From a virus: 20,976 nucleotides of DNA. Positions 1 to 7,271 of this stretch are shown here, in pieces (the stretch's first letter is position 1; every line of letters starts with the position of its first letter). The notes under the pieces were generated by a model. That model ran no database searches and was not told the origin of the DNA. It saw nothing but the letters and a program-made list of their open reading frames with translations. The stretch is taken from IMG/VR virus record IMGVR_UViG_3300046004_001904, positions 1 to 20,976 of that record. One strand, written 5' to 3'. Position numbers and translations under genes: made by a program.

Positions 1-2
1 AG

Positions 3-134
3 AAATCGACTGTATCGGAGATGACGGACGAACCCTTCAAAGTATATGTAGAGTCCCCCACAGAGGTTCCTACGACTACTGTGGAGGTATCCAAGGAACC
101 GGCGTGGCAACACGGTAGGCATTTTGGATACTAG
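3..134 (+). CDS. Partial C-terminal end of an unidentified gene (frame uncertain)
   Basis: The window opens inside an open frame that reads about 43 codons to a TAG at 132-134. The product is rich in Thr, Val, Glu and Pro and ends in WQHGRHFGY. A second frame (from base 2 to TAG at 116-118, about 38 codons, with several Cys and Gly) is also open, so the choice is uncertain. I prefer the longer frame because it runs almost to the promoter at 141 and lacks the clustered cysteines. The stretch looks more GC-rich than most of the window. No family is recognised and the upstream part is missing. Confidence 0.35.
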   Translation, partial: KSTVSEMTDEPFKVYVESPTEVPTTTVEVSKEPAWQHGRHFGY

Positions 135-140
135 TGCCCC

Positions 141-169
141 TTGACATTACTCAATGAATGAGTTATATT
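141..169 (+). promoter_or_regulatory. Strong sigma70-type promoter upstream of uvdE
   Basis: TTGACA at 141-146 is a perfect -35 box. TATATT at 164-169 is a five-of-six match to the -10 box. The spacer is exactly 17 bp. The promoter starts 7 bp after the preceding stop and lies about 27 bp before the uvdE ATG. A perfect 5-bp inverted repeat (ACTCA at 149-153, TGAGT at 159-163) fills most of the spacer. A second dyad (GGTAT at 172-176, ATACC at 179-183) covers the expected transcription start. Both could be operator sites. Recognition by the host polymerase, and hence early expression, is inferred. Confidence 0.75.
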
Positions 170-195
170 TAGGTATTCATACCAAGTGAGGTTAC

Positions 196-1101
196 ATGCC
201 ACATACTGTGGGTTATTGTTGTATTAATACTGTATTAAATAAACAAAAAATTACCACTGGTCGAGGCATGATTCAACGTACTTTCAAAGCACGTGGACTT
301 GCGTACGCATCTGAGTTGGCATTAGCAAACGCTATTGATTTAGTAAAAATTATTCGATGGAATGAAGATCATAATATTAAAGTATTCCGTGTAGGCTCTG
401 GTATTTTTCCGTGGGGAAGTGAATATAATTTACACGATTTACCTAATTATACAGAAATTGCCGATATGTTACGGCATGCTGGTAATTTGGCAAACAGTTT
501 TGGACAACGTATTACTGCTCACCCCGATCACTTTGTAAAACTTGGTTCAACTAAGCCTACTGTTGTTGAGAATTCAATCAAAGATCTTGAACTCCATTCT
601 ACCGTATTTGATCTTATGGGTCTTACGGCAACTCCGTATAATGCGTTAAACATTCACGTTGGAATGAATTTCTCCGAAGAAGTGGCGTCCCGTTGGATTG
701 CTGCGTATAATCGATTGTCTCCAAATTGTAAAGCACGACTCGTAGTAGAAAATGACGACAAAGCATCGTCATTCTCAGTTATACAGTTGTTTACTTACTT
801 ACATTCCGCTCTCAATATTCCTATTACGTTCGACTACTTCCATCACCAATTTCACCCAGATGGATTGTCTACACAAGATGCCGCCGAACTATCTGCAGGC
901 ACGTGGCCAGAAAATATAGTTCCATTGTTTCATTACAGTGAATCTAAAAATCTCAATGAAAATGTCACGGGCAATCCTCGCGCTCACGCAGATTATGTAT
1001 TCAATAAAATTGACGATTTTGGCATGACCCTCGACTTTGACCTGGAAGCAAAAGCTAAAGAACTTGCACTGTTCAAATACAGAGAAATTGCAAATGTCTG
1101 A
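196..1101 (+). CDS. uvdE: UV damage endonuclease, UvdE/UvsE family
   Basis: This is a 301-residue protein of the UvdE family, TIM-barrel metal-dependent enzymes that nick DNA 5' of UV photoproducts to begin alternative excision repair. The length is normal and the family signature runs end to end. It has the VGYCCIN start (residues 5-11), GSGIFPWGS (68-75), AHPDHF with H109 and H112, NIHVG with H154, VENDD with E185, FDYFHHQFHP with D213 and H216/H217, LFHYS with H246, AHADY with H264 and a LEAKAKELAL tail near 283-292. These His, Asp and Glu residues match the family's metal ligands. A GTGAGG ribosome site lies at 186-191. It is probably an early phage gene repairing phage DNA in sunlit water. 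Its last codons overlap the next gene by 8 bp. Confidence 0.93.
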   Translation: MPHTVGYCCINTVLNKQKITTGRGMIQRTFKARGLAYASELALANAIDLVKIIRWNEDHNIKVFRVGSGIFPWGSEYNLHDLPNYTEIADMLRHAGNLANSFGQRITAHPDHFVKLGSTKPTVVENSIKDLELHSTVFDLMGLTATPYNALNIHVGMNFSEEVASRWIAAYNRLSPNCKARLVVENDDKASSFSVIQLFTYLHSALNIPITFDYFHHQFHPDGLSTQDAAELSAGTWPENIVPLFHYSESKNLNENVTGNPRAHADYVFNKIDDFGMTLDFDLEAKAKELALFKYREIANV

Positions 1102-1381
1102 AAATAACGCATATGTGTATGGACATTATAAAGCTGATACCGGTGAATTATTTTATATTGGTAAGGGAACGGGTAAACGTGCGTGGCATAAATCTAACAG
1201 AAATGTATACTGGTATAATGTGGTTAATAAATATGGATACACTGTAAAAATATTACACGAAGGTTTATCAGAGGAAGATGCGTATAGCATGGAACGCAAA
1301 CTAATATTGGAAGTAGGTTTGGAAAATCTTACCAATATGACTGAAGGTGGGTACGGTCTTACTTCCGAAGCAGTAAAATAG
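1094..1381 (+). CDS. GIY-YIG nuclease domain protein, probably truncated by a frameshift
   Basis: The ATG at 1094 overlaps the uvdE stop (1099-1101) and gives a 95-residue product. It has the GIY-YIG fold order: YVYGHY (about residues 6-11) as the GIY part, FYIGKGTGKRAWH with the YIG triad and the conserved Arg, an A-x-x-M-E-x-x-L helix with the metal-binding Glu, and LTNMTEGGYG typical of phage GIY-YIG enzymes. An upstream in-frame ATG at 1037 would lie inside uvdE and adds residues unlike the family, so 1094 is preferred. The frame stops at TAG 1379-1381, but the sequence continues to look coding in the -1 frame up to 1524. It is likely a homing-type or free-standing DNA nuclease. Whether this copy is active is unclear. 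Confidence 0.8.
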   Translation: MSENNAYVYGHYKADTGELFYIGKGTGKRAWHKSNRNVYWYNVVNKYGYTVKILHEGLSEEDAYSMERKLILEVGLENLTNMTEGGYGLTSEAVK

Positions 1382-1524
1382 AATTTTATGAAAAGTATCA
1401 TTTCACAAGAAACACCCAGATAGAAAAAGACGAACTACGGCGTAAAGAAATAATACGTGAATTGAACTGTAAATTTATAATATTAACTGAAGAAACTATA
1501 TTTAACTGGAAAGAATTATTATGA
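1378..1524 (+). pseudogene. Out-of-frame C-terminal continuation of the GIY-YIG nuclease
   Basis: Straight after the TAG at 1379-1381, the -1 frame stays open for 48 codons (ATA at 1378 to TGA at 1522-1524). It encodes a charged segment starting IEFYEKYHFTRN and ending IFNWKELL. The segment contains KDELRRKEIIREL followed by CKFIIL-x-E, a helix-strand pattern typical of the C-terminal part of phage nucleases of this type. Its stop overlaps the next gene's ATG as ATGA, the usual coupling for a real gene end. The frame change can be placed at AAAA 1375-1378 just before the stop. It may be a -1 'shifty stop', a decayed gene, or a one-base assembly error. There is no separate good start codon for this piece. 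Confidence 0.6.
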
Positions 1525-2144
1525 TGATATCTTGGGCTATTACAACGCACAATGAAGGCGAATACATCCAGAATCTACTGAGCCAGTTGGTTCCATTTTG
1601 TGAGCTGACTGGAGATGAAATTGTGGTAGTTGATGATTACTCCACCGATGAATTTACAGTAGCATTGTTAGACGCATATGCAACTGGTGGTGAGATTAAA
1701 CTAATTAAACATGCCTTAAACAATAATTTTGCGGAACATAAGAACTTTCTGACAGAGCAATGTTCAGGAGATTACATTTTTCAAGTAGATGCCGATGAAA
1801 CCTTGCATACAAATTTATTGACGTATATTCATGACCTTATTGAACACAATCCGCAGATTGATTTGTTTGCTATTCCACGGGTCAACGTGGTGACGGGATT
1901 AACCGACGAGGATATTGCAAAGTGGGGATGGCAAGTCAATGATAAGGGATGGAATTGCTGGCCGGATTACCAGCACAGAGTTTACCGTAATCACGCAGAT
2001 ATCAAATGGGAAGGAAAGGTTCACGAACGTATTGTAGGATATAAAAATATGGCACCGTTGCCCGACGAAGAAGAATGGGCACTGTACCATATTAAGGATA
2101 TTGACCGTCAACGGCTGCAAAACGAGTTTTATAGCCAACTATAA
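1521..2144 (+). CDS. Glycosyltransferase family 2-like protein
   Basis: This 207-residue protein has the GT-A fold signature of family 2 glycosyltransferases: ISWAITTHNEGEYI at the start, VVVDDYSTDE (residues 35-44, nucleotide binding), and FQVDADET with the DAD metal motif at 90-92. The C-terminal half has a WEGKVHERI segment, common in small 'SunS/WaaE-like' GT2 enzymes. It is shorter than cellular GT2 proteins but normal for phage ones. The substrate is unknown. Phage enzymes of this kind may modify DNA bases, capsid or host surface glycans. ATGATG at 1521-1526 offers two starts, and the first overlaps the preceding out-of-frame segment as ATGA. A GGAAAG ribosome site lies at 1508-1513. 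Confidence 0.82.
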   Translation: MMISWAITTHNEGEYIQNLLSQLVPFCELTGDEIVVVDDYSTDEFTVALLDAYATGGEIKLIKHALNNNFAEHKNFLTEQCSGDYIFQVDADETLHTNLLTYIHDLIEHNPQIDLFAIPRVNVVTGLTDEDIAKWGWQVNDKGWNCWPDYQHRVYRNHADIKWEGKVHERIVGYKNMAPLPDEEEWALYHIKDIDRQRLQNEFYSQL

Positions 2145-2156
2145 ACCGAGAAATTT

Positions 2157-2690
2157 ATGATTAAAAAACTATTACCGCTTATAATTTTAATGTATGCAAT
2201 ATACGCAACAAATAAAATTCCAACATTCACAATGAACAAAGTCCCCAAATCACAACCCACACAAACAGAACTATTCATGGACAGAATTGCCCGTATTGAA
2301 AGTGGTGGGAACTATAAAGTAGTCAATCAATATGGAATGATGGGAAAATATCAGTTCAGCCCAAGTACAGTGCGCGCTTTGGGGTTTAGAATGACACCAC
2401 GACAATTCTTACAGAACGAAGATATTCAAGATACTGTTATGTTAGCGTACATGAAAGCAAACTATCGGGAATTAAAAAATCTTATTGACCGATACGACGG
2501 TAAAACTAAACACGGTATTAAGATTACCCGAGCAGGAATTCTTGCTGGCGCACATTTTGCAGGTAGTGGAGGTGTTGTTGCCTACTTGACTTCTAATGAT
2601 GAACATGGTATAATTGATGGTAACGGCACATCTATACAAAAATATATGTCATCGTTTAGCAATTTCAAATTGCCACCACTATCATTATAG
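2157..2690 (+). CDS. Lytic transglycosylase-like protein with N-terminal membrane anchor
   Basis: This is a 177-residue protein. Residues 3-18 are hydrophobic after KK and form a signal sequence or weak anchor. After a polar linker the catalytic domain (about 40-150) shows RIARIESGGNY with the likely catalytic E48, YGMMGKYQFSPSTVRALGF as in lysozyme-like transglycosylases, and AGILAGAHFAGSGGVVAYL near 126-144, a conserved helix of the fold. It should cleave peptidoglycan in the periplasm. The weakly hydrophobic N-terminus, without a clear signal-peptidase site, would suit a signal-arrest-release endolysin, but a virion or export role is equally possible. It may supply the muralytic activity that the gp5-like protein here lacks. 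A GAGAAA site precedes the start. Confidence 0.78.
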   Translation: MIKKLLPLIILMYAIYATNKIPTFTMNKVPKSQPTQTELFMDRIARIESGGNYKVVNQYGMMGKYQFSPSTVRALGFRMTPRQFLQNEDIQDTVMLAYMKANYRELKNLIDRYDGKTKHGIKITRAGILAGAHFAGSGGVVAYLTSNDEHGIIDGNGTSIQKYMSSFSNFKLPPLSL

Positions 2691-2698
2691 GATTACTT

Positions 2699-2968
2699 AT
2701 GTCAATATTCATAGTATGTGTATTACTACTATTATGTGCAGCAATGGGGTATATAATTTTTAATTTATCAAATAAAATTACCCTATACGAACAATCTATA
2801 CAACAATTTTATGAAGACACCAGTATATTATTACATACTATGCGTGTATTAGATGAAAAACAAATGTTTGAAACCGACGACGAAGTGGGCACATTGTTTC
2901 AGCAATTAACTGAAATAATAGGCACACTTCGTTCACTTTTATATGGAAATACTGATGACGAGAATTAA
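2699..2968 (+). CDS. Small single-pass membrane protein of unknown function
   Basis: This is an 89-residue protein with one strong N-terminal membrane segment (residues 2-22, IFIVCVLLLLCAAMGYIIF). An amphipathic, probably coiled-coil region follows, with an acidic DDEVGTLFQQLTEIIGTL segment near 60-77 and a TDDEN tail. From memory, similar short proteins with a DEVG-x-x-F motif occur in environmental T4-like phages, often near a sigma-factor gene, but I know no function. A spanin- or holin-accessory role is conceivable because of the transglycosylase gene just upstream. An AGGATT site lies 5' of the ATG. The 3' end overlaps the sigma-factor start by 14 bp. Confidence 0.7.
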   Translation: MSIFIVCVLLLLCAAMGYIIFNLSNKITLYEQSIQQFYEDTSILLHTMRVLDEKQMFETDDEVGTLFQQLTEIIGTLRSLLYGNTDDEN

Positions 2969-3725
2969 GAAAACTGATTTGGAAGTACGTCGGGCAAAAT
3001 TGGGAAAGATGTATTTCACCACCGACACAGAAAAGGCAATTGTTGAATATAATAAATCAACCGACCAGGATGAACGAAATACTATATTTAGAGAAAGAAT
3101 ACATGCACCAATTGATAAATTAGCAGAAAATATTATTAATCGGTTTAAATTTCCGTATATGAACGCCAACTTTGAAGATGTTAAAAATCAAGTGGTGTCT
3201 TTTTTAGTATTAAACCTTCACAAGTTTACGGAAGATAAAGGAAAGGCGTTCTCGTATTTCTCTGTGGTAGCAAAGAACTACTTGGTATTGCACAATAACA
3301 ATTCGTACCGTGATGAGTTACGGTCATCGTACTTAGTAGATTCATCCAACGACGAATCATTTATGTTGGAAGAAGTACTTACTACAAAACCCGACGCAGA
3401 AACATCCCGACGGGACACCAGCGATTTCGTAGAACTCTTAGTCCAGTACTGGGATTTTAATTTAGACCGTATTTTTAAGAAACAACGTGACCGTGAAATT
3501 GCCAACGCAGTCGTGGAACTATTAAAACGGGCAAACTCCATTGAAAATTTTAATAAAAAAGCACTGTACGTACTCATTCGTGAAATGACAAATAACAAAA
3601 CGGTTCATATTACGAAAGTTATTAATAAAATGAAAGTTCACGTACTAAAACAAATGAAAGAATACAGAAAATCTGGGTATTTAGTTGATCCCTCCATGCT
3701 TTTCGTGTATAACTCAGAAAAGTAA
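2955..3725 (+). CDS. RNA polymerase sigma factor for late transcription, T4 gp55-like
   Basis: This 256-residue protein resembles the gp55-like late sigma factors of T4-type environmental phages. It has an LEVRRAKLGKMYFTTDTE N-terminus, a region-2-like helical core (about residues 50-120) with INRFKFPYMNANFEDVKNQVVSFL and KGKAFSYFSVVAKNYL, and a basic C-terminal helix ending YLVDPSMLFV. T4 gp55 is about 185 residues, so this is a longer version. In T4, gp55 acts with gp33 and the sliding clamp to start late transcription. The ATG at 2955 is chosen over 2943 because GGAAA at 2945-2949 is well placed for it. The gene overlaps the membrane protein gene and lies immediately upstream of the virion cluster, which it would activate. 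Confidence 0.85.
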   Translation: MTRIKKTDLEVRRAKLGKMYFTTDTEKAIVEYNKSTDQDERNTIFRERIHAPIDKLAENIINRFKFPYMNANFEDVKNQVVSFLVLNLHKFTEDKGKAFSYFSVVAKNYLVLHNNNSYRDELRSSYLVDSSNDESFMLEEVLTTKPDAETSRRDTSDFVELLVQYWDFNLDRIFKKQRDREIANAVVELLKRANSIENFNKKALYVLIREMTNNKTVHITKVINKMKVHVLKQMKEYRKSGYLVDPSMLFVYNSEK

Positions 3726-3737
3726 CTATTTATGTAG
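3726..3737 (+). promoter_or_regulatory. Candidate late promoter box at the head of the virion cluster
   Basis: CTATTTATGTAG sits 1 bp after the sigma-factor stop and 25 bp before the ATG at 3763. A very similar box followed by the same AGACCT sequence occurs at 17901. Weaker relatives are at 6518 and 19840. T4 late promoters consist only of a -10-like TATAAATA element, so one AT-rich box fits the type. The assignment rests on position and recurrence only. Confidence 0.4.
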
Positions 3738-3762
3738 TAGACCTTTTCTCACAGACTATCTT

Positions 3763-4146
3763 ATGGCATTTGACGAAGTTATTTTTGAAGGAAAAACATT
3801 ATCAGATATGTTCTCTGATGTATATAAAAATACAAATACAAAGCGCGAGCAGATTAATAGCTTCGTGGCAAGTTTTGTAAAAATGATTCGTACCCCAGAG
3901 GATGCCGCAGTTATGGGACCAGTTATAAAAGATTTTCTGGAAGTAAATGTACGTAATGATGAACATATTGTACGATTGGTACAAATTGCCCAACGGTTAG
4001 TCGGTGTTTCTTCTAAGAACGCCGACACTGGTATGCTCACCGAAGAAGAAAAATCTCAACTGCTGAAGAATATTAAATCAGACTTTGAATCAGTACTGGC
4101 CGAACAAGATGATTTGGATATTACACTCTCTGGGATGAAGAAGTAA
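3763..4146 (+). CDS. Conserved T4-like phage protein of unknown function
   Basis: This is a 127-residue, mostly helical and acidic protein. The start at 3763 (MAFDEVIFEGKTLSDMF) is chosen because longer readings would begin inside the sigma gene or the promoter gap, and because the FEGKT-x-S-x-M N-terminus looks family-like. The middle has TPEDAAVMGPVIKDFLEVNVRNDEHIVRLVQIAQRLV, and TEEEKSQLL follows near residue 90. I recall similar proteins in marine T4-like phages beside baseplate genes but know no function. No good ribosome site is visible. The stop is 1 bp before the gp5-like ATG, so the two are probably translated together. A chaperone or assembly role is possible but not shown. Confidence 0.7.
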   Translation: MAFDEVIFEGKTLSDMFSDVYKNTNTKREQINSFVASFVKMIRTPEDAAVMGPVIKDFLEVNVRNDEHIVRLVQIAQRLVGVSSKNADTGMLTEEEKSQLLKNIKSDFESVLAEQDDLDITLSGMKK

Positions 4147-4147
4147 T

Positions 4148-5692
4148 ATGGCAGGAGATCGGTATGTTTATCGACGTAAACCTGAGGGATTGTTATCTAC
4201 GACGGATACTGCTGCATCTGCACGTCCACTTACTAGTGAATTTTACGAAGCAATCGTAGTTGATGTCATACTAGATCACCACCATCCTCAATATGCAAAA
4301 AAAGATGGGTATAATGTCGGTTGTATTAAAATTCGTATTTTTTCTGTTCACAATAGTAGAGATGACGATCTCCTTGATTGGGCGGACCCCATAGAATCTT
4401 CTATATTAGAAATGCCATTGATTGGTGAACTGGTAATATTACATAAAATTCTTGGAATTTTTTATTATACACGAAAAGTTTTTCTTGCACATAGAATACA
4501 AGAAAATGGTATGTTGCAATTAAATAATGCATTGAATAATAGAAGTGACAAACTTAAATCAAAGATTGCAACAACAAAACAAGAATTAACAGTAGAGGAC
4601 CATAAATTTGGAGAATATTTTAAACCAGACAGTCGTGTTCGTCCACTAAAACATTTTGAAGGTGATTTATTAATCCAAGGGAGAATGGGAAACTCTATTC
4701 GATTTGGATCAAGCCAAATGGAACTATCAAGTCCCGGCATGGCTCCAAATATTATATTACGTACTGGACAAGGAAAGGACATTGAAAAAACTGACGCCTC
4801 AAAAGAAAGTATCTTTGGTTTAATATTAGAAGATGTTAATAAAGATGCATCTTCTATATGGATGACATCTGACCAAAATATTCCATTTGAACCCATAACA
4901 ATTAATGCGGGGTCATTCAATCGGTCAATACAAGCGCCTCCACAAAAGTATGGTGGCGCACAGATTCTAATGAATTCTGATTCAATTGTGTTGGATGCTA
5001 AAAAAACGCATATATTAATGTATTCAAATGAAGAAATTTATTTGAATAGTTTTAAAAATACGGCAATAGATACCGACAGTAGTATTATATTAACCGCAAA
5101 CTTAGATATAGAACTGAAATCAAGTCGTCGTATTGATGTACACGCAGATTCTGATGTTACTATTATATCTGGAAATGATATATCGTTGACGGCCGAGGGC
5201 ACGATGTCATTACTTGCTAAAAAAATATATTTGGGAAGTTCGGCAAATGATGTAGAACCTATGGTGGGTGGTACAAGTTTATCAATGTGGTTAGCTAGAT
5301 TAATTCAGGCGTTAATGGGTGTAGGTATAACACCACCACAATTACCATACCAATTAACAGGTTCACCAATACCAACTACGGTAGTTCCACCACTAGTACC
5401 TGGTCCCGCTGCTATTGTTCACGGACTAATGGGGAGTATGCCAGTACAATTATCACAAGTTGTAATAGCAGGACTCACCGCATTATACGCTGAATTGATA
5501 CCACCAAATGCAGGTTCAATTAAAAAATTGCCATACTCCGGTGCACCATTTAATAGTTCTGATGTATTTGTGAACATGGGAAATGAAAATAGTACACTTC
5601 TCATTGAAAAAAATGAATTTAAGAAAGGTGAACAAATAAAAACAGAAAACAATAAATGGAAACTTTCTGATGACTATTATAAGGTATTATAA
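4148..5692 (+). CDS. Baseplate hub/central spike protein, gp5-like, without lysozyme domain
   Basis: This 514-residue protein matches the gp5/VgrG plan. The N-terminal OB-like part (about residues 30-115) has GCIKIRIFSVHNSRDDD and MPLIGELVILHK. A middle region has FEGDLLIQGRMGNSIRFGS, typical of gp5-like proteins of environmental T4-like phages. A repetitive beta-helix part (about 270-368) has short strands such as ILMNSDSIVLDAKK, EIYLNS and SIILTA. The C-terminal tail is Pro/Gly-rich and ends with a lysine-rich segment. T4 gp5 carries a lysozyme domain between OB and beta-helix. None is visible here. In the virion it would form the membrane-puncturing trimer at the tail tip. Confidence 0.85.
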   Translation: MAGDRYVYRRKPEGLLSTTDTAASARPLTSEFYEAIVVDVILDHHHPQYAKKDGYNVGCIKIRIFSVHNSRDDDLLDWADPIESSILEMPLIGELVILHKILGIFYYTRKVFLAHRIQENGMLQLNNALNNRSDKLKSKIATTKQELTVEDHKFGEYFKPDSRVRPLKHFEGDLLIQGRMGNSIRFGSSQMELSSPGMAPNIILRTGQGKDIEKTDASKESIFGLILEDVNKDASSIWMTSDQNIPFEPITINAGSFNRSIQAPPQKYGGAQILMNSDSIVLDAKKTHILMYSNEEIYLNSFKNTAIDTDSSIILTANLDIELKSSRRIDVHADSDVTIISGNDISLTAEGTMSLLAKKIYLGSSANDVEPMVGGTSLSMWLARLIQALMGVGITPPQLPYQLTGSPIPTTVVPPLVPGPAAIVHGLMGSMPVQLSQVVIAGLTALYAELIPPNAGSIKKLPYSGAPFNSSDVFVNMGNENSTLLIEKNEFKKGEQIKTENNKWKLSDDYYKVL

Positions 5693-5694
5693 TT

Positions 5695-6444
5695 ATGGTA
5701 TTTGACCCGTTAAAAAGTGCAATGGATGCCACAAAAGCAGCCGCCTCAAATTCTTCGGCCCCTAAAAGTGCGGCCGATGCAAACGCACTTGCTCAAGCAA
5801 CTACTGGTGCAGCTACTGATGCAGCGCAAGCAAAGTTAGATGAATTAGCAAAATACAAAGACCCGGAATTAATAAAAAAAGAAGCAGAAGCTAAAGCAAT
5901 GGCATTGGTGGCAGATAAGCAACAAGAAATATTAGCACAAAAAACTGAGATAGAAAAACAAGCCACAGAGAAGCTAACATCATTAACCAAGACGTTGGCA
6001 TTAGCATTAACTGCATATCTAGCGTTCCCACCAAAATTACCGGCAATTGATGTCAAAGCATTGGCAAAAAAAACACAAGCAAAGGAAAAAAAAGAATCAA
6101 GTGAATTAAAACAATCGGAAAGTAAGGAAAATTTAAAAAAAGGAAAAGAATTATTTAAATATCCGATAAAACCTACGCCATCGGAAGAACCAAAAATAGT
6201 AGAACTTCCAATGAAATCTACTACTCCATTTAGTATGAAATATTATATAGAAATAATAGATCGTAAGGGGGTGTGGGCAGTCGAAGTATTTGATGTTACA
6301 CAATCAAAATCGTATACTGAGACAGTAACGTATTCAAAAGCAAAGTATCCAAGTAAAAATGATATAATTAAACTAGTCACTGATTCAATCCGTAGTACAG
6401 GATATGCGGGGTTTCCACCCCAAAAAGATTATACATTTCCATGA
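5695..6444 (+). CDS. Unknown Ala/Lys-rich coiled-coil protein in the baseplate cluster
   Basis: This 249-residue protein has three parts. Residues 1-90 are Ala-rich and strongly helical with heptad-like spacing (DAAQAKLDELAKYKD, KKEAEAKAMAL). A short hydrophobic stretch at about 95-112 (LTKTLALALTAYLAFPP) could be a membrane-interacting or buried helix. A Lys/Glu/Ser-rich low-complexity stretch (125-155) leads to a compact C-terminal domain (about 175-249) with MKYYIEIIDRKGVWAVEVFDV and NDIIKLVTDSI. I do not recognise the family. It starts 2 bp after the gp5-like stop and is probably co-translated with it, so a hub partner, chaperone or tape-measure-like function is possible. A 95-bp gap follows, ending this sub-operon. 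Confidence 0.65.
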   Translation: MVFDPLKSAMDATKAAASNSSAPKSAADANALAQATTGAATDAAQAKLDELAKYKDPELIKKEAEAKAMALVADKQQEILAQKTEIEKQATEKLTSLTKTLALALTAYLAFPPKLPAIDVKALAKKTQAKEKKESSELKQSESKENLKKGKELFKYPIKPTPSEEPKIVELPMKSTTPFSMKYYIEIIDRKGVWAVEVFDVTQSKSYTETVTYSKAKYPSKNDIIKLVTDSIRSTGYAGFPPQKDYTFP

Positions 6445-6539
6445 AGTATGTAAAAGAACCATCGAAATAAAATACCAAAATCATAGTGTTAAAATCATCT
6501 TAAAGTTTAATTCATCACCATTTATATAGAGAGTGTTTT
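6445..6539 (+). promoter_or_regulatory. 95-bp gap with candidate late promoter box
   Basis: This AT-rich intergenic stretch contains CCATTTATATAG at 6518-6529, related to the boxes at 3726 and 17901, only 10 bp before the next ATG. A direct repeat of AAAATCAT occurs at 6477-6484 and 6491-6498. No GC-rich hairpin that would suggest a terminator is visible. Confidence 0.3.
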
Positions 6540-6872
6540 ATGGATAGACAATTACTTAAAGCATACATTCGTACAATCGTTGAGGAAGAAGTTACACGAA
6601 TTCTACCACAAATGTTGTCGGAAGCAGTGTCACAAGTTAAGCAACTGAAGGAAAGTGCGTCACCAGTACCAACAAAAAATGCACCAAAATTTGACCGTAA
6701 CCGACTGTCAGAGTTAATGGGTGTGTCATATGATGGTCATACGATACAAGCAACAACTAATAATTTACCGTCTCGACTTCCTGACAATGCGCCAGCAGAC
6801 GCAGACCCAGAAGTAGTGAAGGCAATTACTAGAGACTATTCAGCAATGATGAAGGCGATGAAATTAACCTGA
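6540..6872 (+). CDS. Small conserved phage protein of unknown function
   Basis: This 110-residue protein has a helical N-terminus (MDRQLLKAYIRTIVEEEVTRILPQ) of a type I recall from environmental T4-like phages. A Pro/Ala linker follows, then RNRLSELMGVSYDGHTIQATT, and a helical end (DPEVVKAITRDYSAMMKAMKL). It lies directly upstream of gp25, separated by a GAGATAAG ribosome site. The long N-terminal helix could make coiled-coil contacts. A role in baseplate assembly is inferred from position only, and I know no function for the family. Confidence 0.68.
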   Translation: MDRQLLKAYIRTIVEEEVTRILPQMLSEAVSQVKQLKESASPVPTKNAPKFDRNRLSELMGVSYDGHTIQATTNNLPSRLPDNAPADADPEVVKAITRDYSAMMKAMKLT

Positions 6873-6880
6873 GATAAGAT

Positions 6881-7261
6881 ATGACACAAGCAATTGGTAT
6901 TACACTACCAATACAGATTGGAAACATGGGATATTTTCAACAGTCATTTGATACATTAACTCAAGTTAAATCAAATTTTATAAATTTGATACTTACTAGA
7001 AAGGGAGAACGTGTCCACCAACCAGAATTTGGATGTGGTATTCACGATTATTTATTTGAACAACTTACTCCAGAAAATATTGAAGGGGCCCGACTCTCAG
7101 TAGTAAATGCAGTAGAACGTTGGATGCCATTTTTAGAACTGGTACAATTTGAACTCAATGCGTCACCAAACGACTTGGATAATAATAGACTTCAGTTATA
7201 TGTTGGTTACAGATTACGACAGAATCCAAATATCAGAGACACTATTATTCTAACGTTTTAG
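6881..7261 (+). CDS. gp25: Baseplate wedge subunit gp25
   Basis: This 126-residue protein belongs to the GPW/gp25 family (T4 gp25 is 132 residues), a baseplate wedge component resembling a lysozyme-fold sheath-initiator in contractile injection systems. The family core is clear: KSNFINLILTRKGERVHQPEFGCGIHDYLFEQLTPENI (in part, residues 32-68), where HQPEFGCGI replaces the usual EP-x-FG turn, followed by AVERWMPFLELVQFEL and a YVGYRL strand. The gene has a GAGATAAG ribosome site and is followed after 10 bp by gp6, the same order as in T4-like marine phages. Confidence 0.93.
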   Translation: MTQAIGITLPIQIGNMGYFQQSFDTLTQVKSNFINLILTRKGERVHQPEFGCGIHDYLFEQLTPENIEGARLSVVNAVERWMPFLELVQFELNASPNDLDNNRLQLYVGYRLRQNPNIRDTIILTF

Positions 7262-7271
7262 GAGATAATCA

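Noticed and set aside
2-118. Alternative open frame of 38 codons at the window start, with several Cys and Gly
   Set aside because: It cannot be excluded, but the other frame runs closer to the promoter and has a more ordinary composition. I kept one call at low confidence.
1037-1093. Longer start for the GIY-YIG gene inside uvdE
   Set aside because: The added 19 residues are out-of-frame reading of the conserved uvdE end, and the ATG at 1094 gives the normal phage overlap.
4465-4920. Long minus-strand open reading (151 codons) opposite the gp5-like gene
   Set aside because: It lies wholly within a conserved gene on the other strand. The composition is typical of a complement shadow.
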